A stretch of 5,668 nucleotides of DNA, taken from NCBI GenBank assembly GCA_964012875.1, contig CAXGUU010000218.1, positions 1 through 5,668 of the forward strand, in the 5' to 3' direction. The position numbers and the translations under genes were made by a program. Source of the DNA: CAXGUU01 sp964012875 (GTDB lineage: Bacteria > Pseudomonadota > Gammaproteobacteria > Ga0077536). Each line of letters opens with the position of its first letter. The stretch's first letter is position 1. Positions 1 through 5,668 of this stretch are shown piece by piece. Under the pieces are notes generated by a model that did no database searches, was not told the origin of the DNA, and saw nothing but the letters and a program-made list of their open reading frames with translations.

Positions 1-1104
1 GTCATCCGTATCCGATTGGAAGCTGACCGGGCTGGTTTCCGTCATGCCGTAAGCGATCGTGACCTCTTCCATATGCATCTCGCGCTGCACCCGTTTCATC
101 ACCTCGACGGGGCAGGGCGCCCCGGCCATGATGCCCGTACGCAGGCTGGAGAAGTCGACCTTGCTGAATTCGGGATGATCCAGTTCGCCAATGAACATGG
201 TCGGCACGCCGTGGAGCGCCGTGCACTTTTCTTCGTTCACCGCCGATAGCACGTCTCCCGGTTCGAAACCCTCGCCGGGGAAAATCATCGCAGCGCCGTG
301 GGTGGTGCAGGTGAGGACACCCATGACCATGCCGAAGCAGTGATAGAGCGGCACCGGAATGCACAGACGGTCGGCCTCAGAGAACTTCATGGCACGGCCG
401 ACAAAGAAACCGTTATTGACCACGTTGAAATGTGTCAGGGTGGCGCCCTTCGGCATGCCCGTGGTGCCGCTGGTGAACTGAATGTTGATCGGATCGTCCG
501 GATCGAGACCGCGCGCGATTTCGGGCAAGCGTGATTTCAGGTCCGGCGTTCCGGCGTCATTAATATCGGCGAATCGCAACATGCCGGGCACGGGCTTGTC
601 GGCGGTACAGATGACATGCTTGAGGTGCGGCAATCGTGCAGCATCGAGGTCGCCCGGTTCGCTTCGCCCAAGTTCCGGCGCGATCTCGTTCAGCATGGCC
701 ACGTAATCACTGCTCTTGAACTGATCGGCGATCACAATGGCGCGGCATTCCACCTGGTTCAGCGCATATTCCAGCTCTGCGATGCGGTAGGCGGGATTGA
801 TATTGACGAGGATGAGCCCCAGTTTTGCCGTGGCGAACTGCGTCAGGACCCACTCGACCCGGTTCGGTGCCCAGATACCGATGCGGTCACCCACCTCAAG
901 ACCCAGCGTCATCAGGCCGGCCGCGAGCTGATCAACGGCAGCATTCAGTTCGCTGTAGCTCATGCGGATGTCCTGATGCCGCATGATCAGCGCGTCGCGT
1001 TCACCATACTGTTCAGCCGCGCCCTCCAGGGCCTCGCCGATGGTTTGAAACAGTAACGGCGTATCGCTGGTACCGCTGACGTAACTCAACGCTGTATCAC
1101 TCAC
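1..1104 (-). CDS. AMP-binding acyl-CoA synthetase, ACSF2/FadD-like (partial, C-terminus beyond window)
   Basis: This gene activates a carboxylic acid, probably a medium- or long-chain fatty acid, to an acyl-adenylate and then to acyl-CoA in the cytoplasm. I translated 368 residues, open to position 1. Visible core motifs are the adenylate-forming P-loop TSGTTGMPKG (residues 211-220) and YGMTETSP (352-359). Family-typical stretches are GIWAPNRVEW (76-85), NINPAYR (101-107), VPLYHCFGMV (251-260) and GIMAGAPCPVEVMKR (324-338). This set resembles the ACSF2-type 'fatty-acyl-CoA synthase' branch more than classical E. coli FadD. Such proteins are usually about 540-560 residues, so roughly a third, including the C-terminal lysine domain, lies outside the window. 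The start is GTG at 1104: a GGGGAG motif sits 7 bases upstream, the protein then opens SDTALSYVSGTSDTPLL as family members do, and the next in-frame codon block upstream ends in TGA at 1125. It lies 18 bases after the MTH1187-family gene. Exact substrate cannot be read from the sequence. Confidence 0.93.
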   Translation of the reverse strand, partial: MSDTALSYVSGTSDTPLLFQTIGEALEGAAEQYGERDALIMRHQDIRMSYSELNAAVDQLAAGLMTLGLEVGDRIGIWAPNRVEWVLTQFATAKLGLILVNINPAYRIAELEYALNQVECRAIVIADQFKSSDYVAMLNEIAPELGRSEPGDLDAARLPHLKHVICTADKPVPGMLRFADINDAGTPDLKSRLPEIARGLDPDDPINIQFTSGTTGMPKGATLTHFNVVNNGFFVGRAMKFSEADRLCIPVPLYHCFGMVMGVLTCTTHGAAMIFPGEGFEPGDVLSAVNEEKCTALHGVPTMFIGELDHPEFSKVDFSSLRTGIMAGAPCPVEVMKRVQREMHMEEVTIAYGMTETSPVSFQSDTDD

Positions 1105-1111
1105 TTCTGAA

Positions 1112-1117
1112 CTCCCC
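1112..1117 (-). promoter_or_regulatory. Ribosome binding site for the acyl-CoA synthetase
   Basis: The minus strand reads GGGGAG followed by a 7-base spacer and GTG at 1104. It lies in the 18-base gap after the MTH1187-family stop codon. It supports the GTG start over any downstream ATG. Confidence 0.7.
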
Positions 1118-1122
1118 GTAAT

Positions 1123-1434
1123 TCAGCCGGTGTCCCGGCTTAATTTCTCGTTAACGCTGTCAATCTTATCCTGCATCGACTGCAGTTTGTCGATGCGTGT
1201 ACCCACCCGAAGTGAGCTTGAGATTCGCACGGGCCCCATCTCGTGCACACGCTCGTGGCAGCGTTTGATGGTCGCAAAGACCTCATCCCATTCGCCTTCG
1301 ATCACGGTGCCGTAGGGGTGGAGGTGGGCCGAAAGTCCGGCGGCCTCGATCACGCGTTCACATTCGGCAACGTAATCAGAGACCGAAACACCGTCGCCTA
1401 AGGGCACAAGACAGAAATCGACCATGACCTTCAT
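1123..1434 (-). CDS. MTH1187-family thiamine-binding protein (DUF77)
   Basis: This is a small cytoplasmic protein of 103 residues, the usual length for the MTH1187/YqgV/yeast Ecm15 (YBL001c) family. Family members have a ferredoxin-like fold, assemble as oligomers, and have been reported to bind thiamine; the physiological role is not settled. Sequence support: the opening beta strand MVDFCLVPLG (residues 4-13), SVSDYVAECERVIEAAG (17-33), the conserved HPYGTVIEGEWDEVF block (39-53), and the PVRISSSLRVGTRIDK segment (68-83), followed by a short amphipathic C-terminal helix. There is no signal peptide or membrane segment. ATG at 1434 is the only usable start, because the frame is closed by TGA at 1458-1456 and no other ATG, GTG or TTG lies between in frame. 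It sits 35 bases after asnS and 18 bases before the acyl-CoA synthetase, in the same direction, so it is probably co-transcribed. Family assignment is strong; a thiamine role in this operon is inference. Confidence 0.9.
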   Translation of the reverse strand: MKVMVDFCLVPLGDGVSVSDYVAECERVIEAAGLSAHLHPYGTVIEGEWDEVFATIKRCHERVHEMGPVRISSSLRVGTRIDKLQSMQDKIDSVNEKLSRDTG

Positions 1435-1439
1435 CGCAT
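1431..1439 (-). other. Possible two-codon minicistron (ATG CGA TGA) overlapping the MTH1187-family start
   Basis: On the minus strand, ATG at 1439-1437 is followed by CGA and then TGA at 1433-1431. That TGA overlaps the annotated start ATG (1434-1432) in an ATGA arrangement. The AGGTGG motif at 1452-1447 is 7 bases from this first ATG, but 12 bases from the annotated start. This is seen directly in the sequence; whether ribosomes use it is unknown. Confidence 0.35.
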
Positions 1440-1469
1440 CAAACGTCCACCTGCGTCAGGCTGCTCCTG
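1435..1469. other. asnS to MTH1187-family intergenic spacer, no terminator
   Basis: The 35-base spacer holds an AGGAG motif directly after the asnS stop (1468-1464), too far from the next start to serve it, and a weak 4-base inverted repeat, CAGG and CCTG around a 5-base loop. No U-tract follows and the stem is too short for an intrinsic terminator. This supports readthrough transcription from asnS into the next gene. Confidence 0.6.
1447..1452 (-). promoter_or_regulatory. Candidate ribosome binding site for the MTH1187-family gene
   Basis: The minus strand reads AGGTGG, a partial Shine-Dalgarno match. It is 12 bases from ATG 1434 (longer than usual) and 7 bases from the out-of-frame ATG at 1439. 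It is the only purine-rich motif near the start. Confidence 0.45.
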
Positions 1470-2876
1470 TCAAAACTCGAGGTTTTTTGGCGTGCGCGGG
1501 AAGGGGATGACATCGCGGATATTTGAAACGCCAGTAGCAAACATCAGGAAGCGCTCAAAGCCCAAGCCGAAACCCGCGTGCGGCACGCTGCCGAAGCGAC
1601 GCGTATCGAGGTACCACCAGTATTCCTGTTCATCGAACCCCAGTTCACCGATTCGGGATTTGAGGACATCGAGGCGCTCTTCGCGGGCGCTGCCGCCGAT
1701 CAGCTCACCACTATGCGGCACCAGCAGGTCCGTCGCCGCCACCGTCTTGTCGTCATCGTTCAGACGCATGTAGAACGCCTTGATCTCTTTCGGCCAGTCA
1801 TAGATGAACACCGGGCCCTTGCAGTGCTTTTCGGTGAGGTAACGTTCGTGTTCGGACTGCAGATCGCCACCCCAGTGAGGTTCGAACTCAAACGATTCAC
1901 CACTGTTCCTGAGGATGTCGATGGCTTCTCCGTACGGCAGGCGCTCGAAGCTGCTGCTAAGCACCGCACTCAGGCGATCCTCCAACGACTTGTCGACGAA
2001 GCGAGCGAAAAGCGCGAGGTCGTCGCCGCAATCGTCCAGCAGGAATTTGATCAGGGCACGCACGAAATCTTCCGCAAGCTGCATGTCGTCGTGAATATCA
2101 GCAAACGCGATCTCGGGTTCAATCATCCAGAACTCCGCCATGTGGCGCGAAGTGTTGGAATTCTCGGAACGGAAAGTCGGCCCAAAGGTATAAACCTTGC
2201 TCAGGGCCAGCGCATAGGTTTCGACCGACAGCTGTCCCGAGACCGTGAGATGAGCCTCCTTGCCGAAAAAATCATCATCGGCGCGGGTCTTCGCTTGTCC
2301 ATACGGGTCCAGCGTCGTGACCCTGAACATTTCACCGGCACCTTCGCAGTCCGAGCCGGTAATAATCGGCGTATGGATGTAGTGAAAGTTCTGACGTTGA
2401 AAAAAATCATGAATCGCGAAGGACAGTCTCGATCGAATGCGGGCCAGCGCTCCGTACTTGTTGGTGCGTGCACGTAAATGTGCAATACCGCGCAGGAATT
2501 CGTCGGAATGGCGTTTTTTCTGTAATGGAAAATCCTCGTCACAGGTGCCCACAACGGTGAGCGATTCAGCGTGGATTTCCCAGCGCTGGCCTTTGCCCGG
2601 CGACTCCACCAACGCGCCCCTGGCGCTGATGGCTGTGCCGGTGTTGATTTCACCCAGACGGTCAAAGCCGGGGATGCCAGCGTCGATTATGACCTGCAGG
2701 TTGGCCAGACAGCTGCCATCGTTGAGTTCAATGAAAGCGAATTCTTTTGATTCGCGCTTGGTCCGAACCCAGCCGGCAACTATCACGCCTTCACGCGCGG
2801 CGTCCGCCTTCAGCAGGTCCGCGCAGGCGGTTCGGTCACGAAACGATAGTTGTGCTGCAGGCAGGTCGGTGCTCAT
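1470..2876 (-). CDS. asnS: Asparagine--tRNA ligase (AsnRS)
   Basis: AsnRS is a cytoplasmic class IIb aminoacyl-tRNA synthetase that joins asparagine to tRNA-Asn using ATP. The 468-residue product matches the family (E. coli about 466). An N-terminal OB-fold anticodon-binding domain spans roughly residues 30-112 (GWVRTKRESKEFAFIELNDG at 35-54). The class II catalytic core follows: HTPIITGSDCEGAGEMFRV (168-186) around motif 1, the motif 2 region GPTFRSENSNTSRHMAEFW (232-250) with its ATP-contacting arginine, and motif 3 GFGLGFERFLMF (435-446). The tail NIRDVIPFPRTPKNLEF (452-468) is typical of AsnRS. The EN(S/T)NTSRH signature and YDWPKEIKAFYMR (359-371) favour AsnRS over AspRS. Its ATG overlaps the metH stop by 4 bases and has no clear Shine-Dalgarno, so translation is probably coupled to metH. 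The N-terminus is about ten residues longer before the OB fold than in E. coli. A direct AsnRS implies this organism need not rely on tRNA-dependent amidation for Asn-tRNA. Confidence 0.98.
   Translation of the reverse strand: MSTDLPAAQLSFRDRTACADLLKADAAREGVIVAGWVRTKRESKEFAFIELNDGSCLANLQVIIDAGIPGFDRLGEINTGTAISARGALVESPGKGQRWEIHAESLTVVGTCDEDFPLQKKRHSDEFLRGIAHLRARTNKYGALARIRSRLSFAIHDFFQRQNFHYIHTPIITGSDCEGAGEMFRVTTLDPYGQAKTRADDDFFGKEAHLTVSGQLSVETYALALSKVYTFGPTFRSENSNTSRHMAEFWMIEPEIAFADIHDDMQLAEDFVRALIKFLLDDCGDDLALFARFVDKSLEDRLSAVLSSSFERLPYGEAIDILRNSGESFEFEPHWGGDLQSEHERYLTEKHCKGPVFIYDWPKEIKAFYMRLNDDDKTVAATDLLVPHSGELIGGSAREERLDVLKSRIGELGFDEQEYWWYLDTRRFGSVPHAGFGLGFERFLMFATGVSNIRDVIPFPRTPKNLEF
2873..2876 (-). 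other. metH stop / asnS start overlap (ATGA)
   Basis: The minus strand reads ATGA: ATG at 2876-2874 starts asnS and TGA at 2875-2873 ends metH. The roughly 20 bases before the ATG contain no purine-rich Shine-Dalgarno match. This geometry is typical of termination-reinitiation coupling; its use here is inferred. Confidence 0.85.
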
Positions 2877-5668
2877 TCGTCGGGATCGTAGTTCAGGTTG
2901 GGGGCAAGCCAGCGTTCAGCGTCGCTGAGGGTCATGCCCTTGCGGGTGGCGTAATCCTCGACCTGGTCGCGGCCAATCTTGCCAACGCCGAAATAGCGCG
3001 CCTCGGGATGGGCAAAATACCATCCGCATACGGCGGCGGCCGGGTGCATGGCGAAATTTTCAGTTAATTCGATGCCGGCATTCTTTGGCACGTCGAGCAG
3101 TCGCCATAAGAGGGATTTTTCAGTGTGGTCGGGGCAAGCAGGATAGCCCGGCGCGGGGCGTATGCCGCGATAACCTTCCTTGATCAACTGATTGTTGTCG
3201 AGGCGCTCATCGCGTGCGTAACCCCAGTACTCCTTACGCACGCGTTCGTGCAGATGTTCGGCAAATGCTTCGGCGAGGCGGTCAGCGAGGGCCTTGGCCA
3301 TGATCGCACCATAGTCATCGTGTTCGTCTTCGTAGCGCTGAACGATGTCATCCAGCCCAATACCCGTGGTGACCGCAAAGGCACCCACGTAATCCTGGAT
3401 GCCCGCACTTTCAGGCGCAACGAAATCTGCCAGGGCGTAATTCGGTTGGGAGTCCGGCTTCTTCTGTTGCTGGCGTAGGCTGTGAATGATGGTCGGCTCG
3501 GTGTCGCCGGCGTAGACCGCTATGTCTTCATCCTGAATTCTCGCAGCCGGAAAAATACCGAACACGGCACGCGCTTTGAGCTGCTTTGCTTTCACGATTT
3601 CATCAAGCATGGCGAGCGCATCCTTGTGCAGGTGGCGCGCCTGCTCACCGACAACCTCGTCGCTCAGAATTCGCGGGTACTTGCCGGCCAGCTCCCAGCT
3701 CATGAAGAAAGGCGTCCAGTCAATGAAGGGGATCAAGGCATCAAGCGGGTAATTATCCAGTGCATGAATACCGGGCGCCGCGGGCGGTGTCTCCGCGTAG
3801 GCTGACCAGTCAGTGGGCAGTTGATTCCTGCGTGCTTCGCCCAGGTTGACCAGCGGCGTAGCGGCGCGACGATCGGCATGGCGCTGCCGCACTGTGGCAT
3901 ATTCATCTGACGTTTTGGCGACAAAGCCCGGCCGCAGGTCGTCGCTCAAGAGGCTCGTAACCACGCCAACGGCACGGGATGCATCCTTGACGTGAATAGC
4001 CGCACCGGTGTAGACAGGATCGATTTTGACCGCCGTATGGGTCCGCGAAGTCGTCGCGCCGCCAATCAGCAACGGCAGATCCAGCCCGCGGCGTTCCATC
4101 TCGCGCCCGACCTGGACCATTTCCTCCAGCGAAGGTGTGATCAAACCGCTTAAGCCGACGATGTCGGCCTGCTCACGCTCGGCGGCGTCAAGGATGTCGT
4201 TCATCTCGACCATGACACCGAGATCAATCACCTCAAAATTATTGCACTGGAGCACGACGCCAACGATGTTCTTGCCGATGTCATGCACGTCGCCCTTGAC
4301 GGTTGCCATGATGATCTTGCCGTTGGAGGAGGTGTCCCCGGCAGCCGATTTTTCTTCCTCTATAAAAGGGATCAGGTGGGCCACGGCCTTTTTCATGACC
4401 CGCGCACTCTTGACCACCTGCGGCAGGAACATTTTGCCCGCCCCGAACAAATCACCGACCACGCCCATGCCGGACATCAGCGGCCCTTCGATCACCTGCA
4501 GGGGGCGCTCGTAGTTCAAACGCGCCTGTTCGGTATCTTCCACTATGTAATCAGCGATGCCGCGCACCAGTGCATGACTTAAGCGTTCCTCAACCGGCAG
4601 TTCGCGCCAGCGCTCGTCTTTTTGCGACGTCTTTGCCGTGCCAGCCACATTTTTGGCGAAATCAATCAACCGATCGGTGGCATCCTCTTCACGATTGAAG
4701 AGCACGTCTTCGATACGCTTCAGTAGTTCAAGCTCGACGCGTTCGTAAATTCCCAGTTGTCCGGCATTGACAATAGCCATGTCGAGGCCCGCCTGTATGC
4801 CGTGATAAAGGAAGGCGGAATGCATGGCCTCACGAACGGGATTATTGCCCCTGAACGAGAACGACACGTTGCTCAGTCCGCCACTGACCAATGCGTGTGG
4901 CAAACGCTCCTTAATTAGCCGGGTGGCATCAAAAAAGGCCTTGGCATATTCGTTGTGTTCTTCAATACCGGTGGCCACGGTGAGCACGTTGGGGTCGAAG
5001 ATGATGTCTTCTGGGGCGAAACCCACTTTTCGGGTGAGGATATTGTAGGAGCGCTCGCAAATTTCGAATTTGCGCGCGGTGGTGTCGGCCTGGCCGTCCT
5101 CGTCGAACGCCATGACAACGACGGCGGCGCCGTAGCGCTGAATGCGCCCGGCCTGCTCGATGAACTTCTCCTCGCCTTCTTTCAGGCTGATTGAATTGAC
5201 GATGCCCTTGCCCTGCAGGCATTTCAGCCCTTCTTCGAGCACCTCCCACTTGGAAGAATCGAGCATCACCGGGACCCGGCTGATATCCGGGTCGGACCCG
5301 ATTAAATTCAGGAACCGTCGCATCAGCTCTACAGAGTCGAGCATGCCTTCGTCCATGTTGATGTCGATCACCTGGGCACCGTTTTCGACCTGCTGGCGTG
5401 CGACTTCGACGGCCGCATCGAGGTCACCATCCTTGATCAGCCGGGCAAACTTCGGTGAACCGGTGACGTTGGTACGCTCGCCGACATTGATAAAACCCTT
5501 GTCGGCTGTAATGTTGAGCGGTTCAAGTCCGCTCAGGCGACAAACCGCTTCACTACGGGCGCGTTTGCGTGGCGGAATATCCGAGACCGCATCGCCGATG
5601 GCGCGGATGTGCTCGGGTGTCGTGCCGCAGCAGCCGCCGACGATGTTGACGAGGCCACTGGCGGCGAA
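2873..5668 (-). CDS. metH: Cobalamin-dependent methionine synthase (partial, N-terminus beyond window)
   Basis: MetH transfers a methyl group from 5-methyltetrahydrofolate via cobalamin to homocysteine, giving methionine and tetrahydrofolate, in the cytoplasm. The frame is open from 5668 and gives 931 residues to the natural stop. Visible domains in order: the end of the homocysteine/zinc domain with GGCCGTTP (residues 11-18, zinc ligands Cys13-Cys14); the pterin-binding domain (about 57-320; INVGERTN, QVIDINMDEGM, VMLDSSKW); the cobalamin cap (about 345-435; FLPQVVKSARVMKKAV); the B12-binding domain with GDVHDIGKN (459-467, His462 as lower cobalt ligand); and the AdoMet activation domain (about 600-931; IDWTPFFMSWELAGKYP and RPAPGYPACPDHTEK at 837-851). 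Compared with remembered E. coli positions (Cys310/311, His759, Arg1134, Tyr1139), the offset is 297 at every site. So about 297 residues are missing and the full protein is about 1228 residues with no internal indel of note. GTG at 5371 is internal and not a start. No frameshift or lost catalytic residue is seen. Any promoter or riboswitch lies outside the window. Confidence 0.98.
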   Translation of the reverse strand, partial: FAASGLVNIVGGCCGTTPEHIRAIGDAVSDIPPRKRARSEAVCRLSGLEPLNITADKGFINVGERTNVTGSPKFARLIKDGDLDAAVEVARQQVENGAQVIDINMDEGMLDSVELMRRFLNLIGSDPDISRVPVMLDSSKWEVLEEGLKCLQGKGIVNSISLKEGEEKFIEQAGRIQRYGAAVVVMAFDEDGQADTTARKFEICERSYNILTRKVGFAPEDIIFDPNVLTVATGIEEHNEYAKAFFDATRLIKERLPHALVSGGLSNVSFSFRGNNPVREAMHSAFLYHGIQAGLDMAIVNAGQLGIYERVELELLKRIEDVLFNREEDATDRLIDFAKNVAGTAKTSQKDERWRELPVEERLSHALVRGIADYIVEDTEQARLNYERPLQVIEGPLMSGMGVVGDLFGAGKMFLPQVVKSARVMKKAVAHLIPFIEEEKSAAGDTSSNGKIIMATVKGDVHDIGKNIVGVVLQCNNFEVIDLGVMVEMNDILDAAEREQADIVGLSGLITPSLEEMVQVGREMERRGLDLPLLIGGATTSRTHTAVKIDPVYTGAAIHVKDASRAVGVVTSLLSDDLRPGFVAKTSDEYATVRQRHADRRAATPLVNLGEARRNQLPTDWSAYAETPPAAPGIHALDNYPLDALIPFIDWTPFFMSWELAGKYPRILSDEVVGEQARHLHKDALAMLDEIVKAKQLKARAVFGIFPAARIQDEDIAVYAGDTEPTIIHSLRQQQKKPDSQPNYALADFVAPESAGIQDYVGAFAVTTGIGLDDIVQRYEDEHDDYGAIMAKALADRLAEAFAEHLHERVRKEYWGYARDERLDNNQLIKEGYRGIRPAPGYPACPDHTEKSLLWRLLDVPKNAGIELTENFAMHPAAAVCGWYFAHPEARYFGVGKIGRDQVEDYATRKGMTLSDAERWLAPNLNYDPDE

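Noticed and set aside
2..364. Minus-strand open frame of 120 codons at the left edge
   Set aside because: It lies in a different frame inside the acyl-CoA synthetase; its Arg/Gly/His-rich translation is the usual out-of-frame shadow of a GC-rich gene.
616..1056. Plus-strand open frame of 146 codons opposite the acyl-CoA synthetase
   Set aside because: It is antisense to a continuous 368-codon frame carrying the AMP-binding P-loop and YGMTETSP motifs, and it has no recognisable domain of its own.
1456..1469. Intrinsic terminator after asnS
   Set aside because: The stem is only 4 bases and no run of U follows on the minus strand; the T-run at 1483-1488 is on the plus strand and is inside the asnS coding sequence.
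1578..2477. Long plus-strand open frame of 299 codons opposite asnS
   Set aside because: It is fully antisense to asnS, which has all class II synthetase motifs. Its translation resembles no family I know, and long antisense frames are common in GC-rich coding DNA.
4361..4370. TATAAAAGG-like promoter element on the plus strand
   Set aside because: It lies inside metH on the antisense strand, where it encodes part of the FIEEEKS segment on the minus strand, with no plus-strand gene downstream.
5369..5371. GTG as a possible metH start, which would give an 832-residue protein
   Set aside because: The frame stays open upstream to the window edge and encodes conserved MetH sequence, including the zinc-site GGCCGTTP and the pterin-domain INVGERTN, so this GTG is an internal valine (residue 100 of the visible part).
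5580..5668. Split MetH, with the homocysteine domain as a separate gene
   Set aside because: The end of the homocysteine/zinc domain is continuous with the pterin-binding domain in one frame, and the constant offset to E. coli MetH argues for a single full-length protein.

Overview
The window is one continuous block of bacterial housekeeping metabolism. All genes are on the minus strand and are transcribed from the high-coordinate end towards position 1. The order is metH (vitamin B12-dependent methionine synthase, entering from beyond 5668), asnS (asparaginyl-tRNA synthetase), a small MTH1187-family thiamine-binding protein, and an AMP-binding acyl-CoA synthetase that runs off the left edge at position 1. 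Coding density is almost complete. The metH and asnS frames overlap by 4 bases, asnS and the MTH1187 gene are 35 bases apart, and the MTH1187 and acyl-CoA synthetase genes are 18 bases apart. I see no internal terminator, RNA gene, mobile element, repeat array or CRISPR.

The organism is a bacterium with moderately high GC, most likely a proteobacterium and probably a gammaproteobacterium. This rests on how closely the MetH and AsnS proteins follow the E. coli types. MetH stays collinear with E. coli MetH across the Zn site, the cobalamin site and the AdoMet site with one constant offset. AsnS has nearly the E. coli length and ends in the same kind of C-terminal motif. The taxonomic call is an inference without a database search.

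Region by region: 2873-5668 holds the C-terminal three quarters of MetH, from the zinc-binding Cys-Cys of the homocysteine domain to the natural stop. 1470-2876 is complete asnS, with its start codon interlocked with the metH stop (ATGA). 1123-1434 is a complete 103-residue MTH1187-family protein. 1-1104 is the N-terminal 368 residues of an ACSF2/FadD-like acyl-CoA synthetase that starts at GTG.

The spacing suggests a co-transcribed unit. The functions (methionine synthesis, Asn-tRNA charging, thiamine binding, fatty-acid activation) do not form one obvious pathway, so co-transcription may reflect growth-linked expression and not a dedicated system. I found no evidence of a novel biological system. 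The items worth a second look are small-scale translation signals at the gene junctions: the ATGA overlap without a Shine-Dalgarno, a two-codon minicistron overlapping the MTH1187 start, and an in-frame A_AAA_AAC heptamer at the end of asnS.
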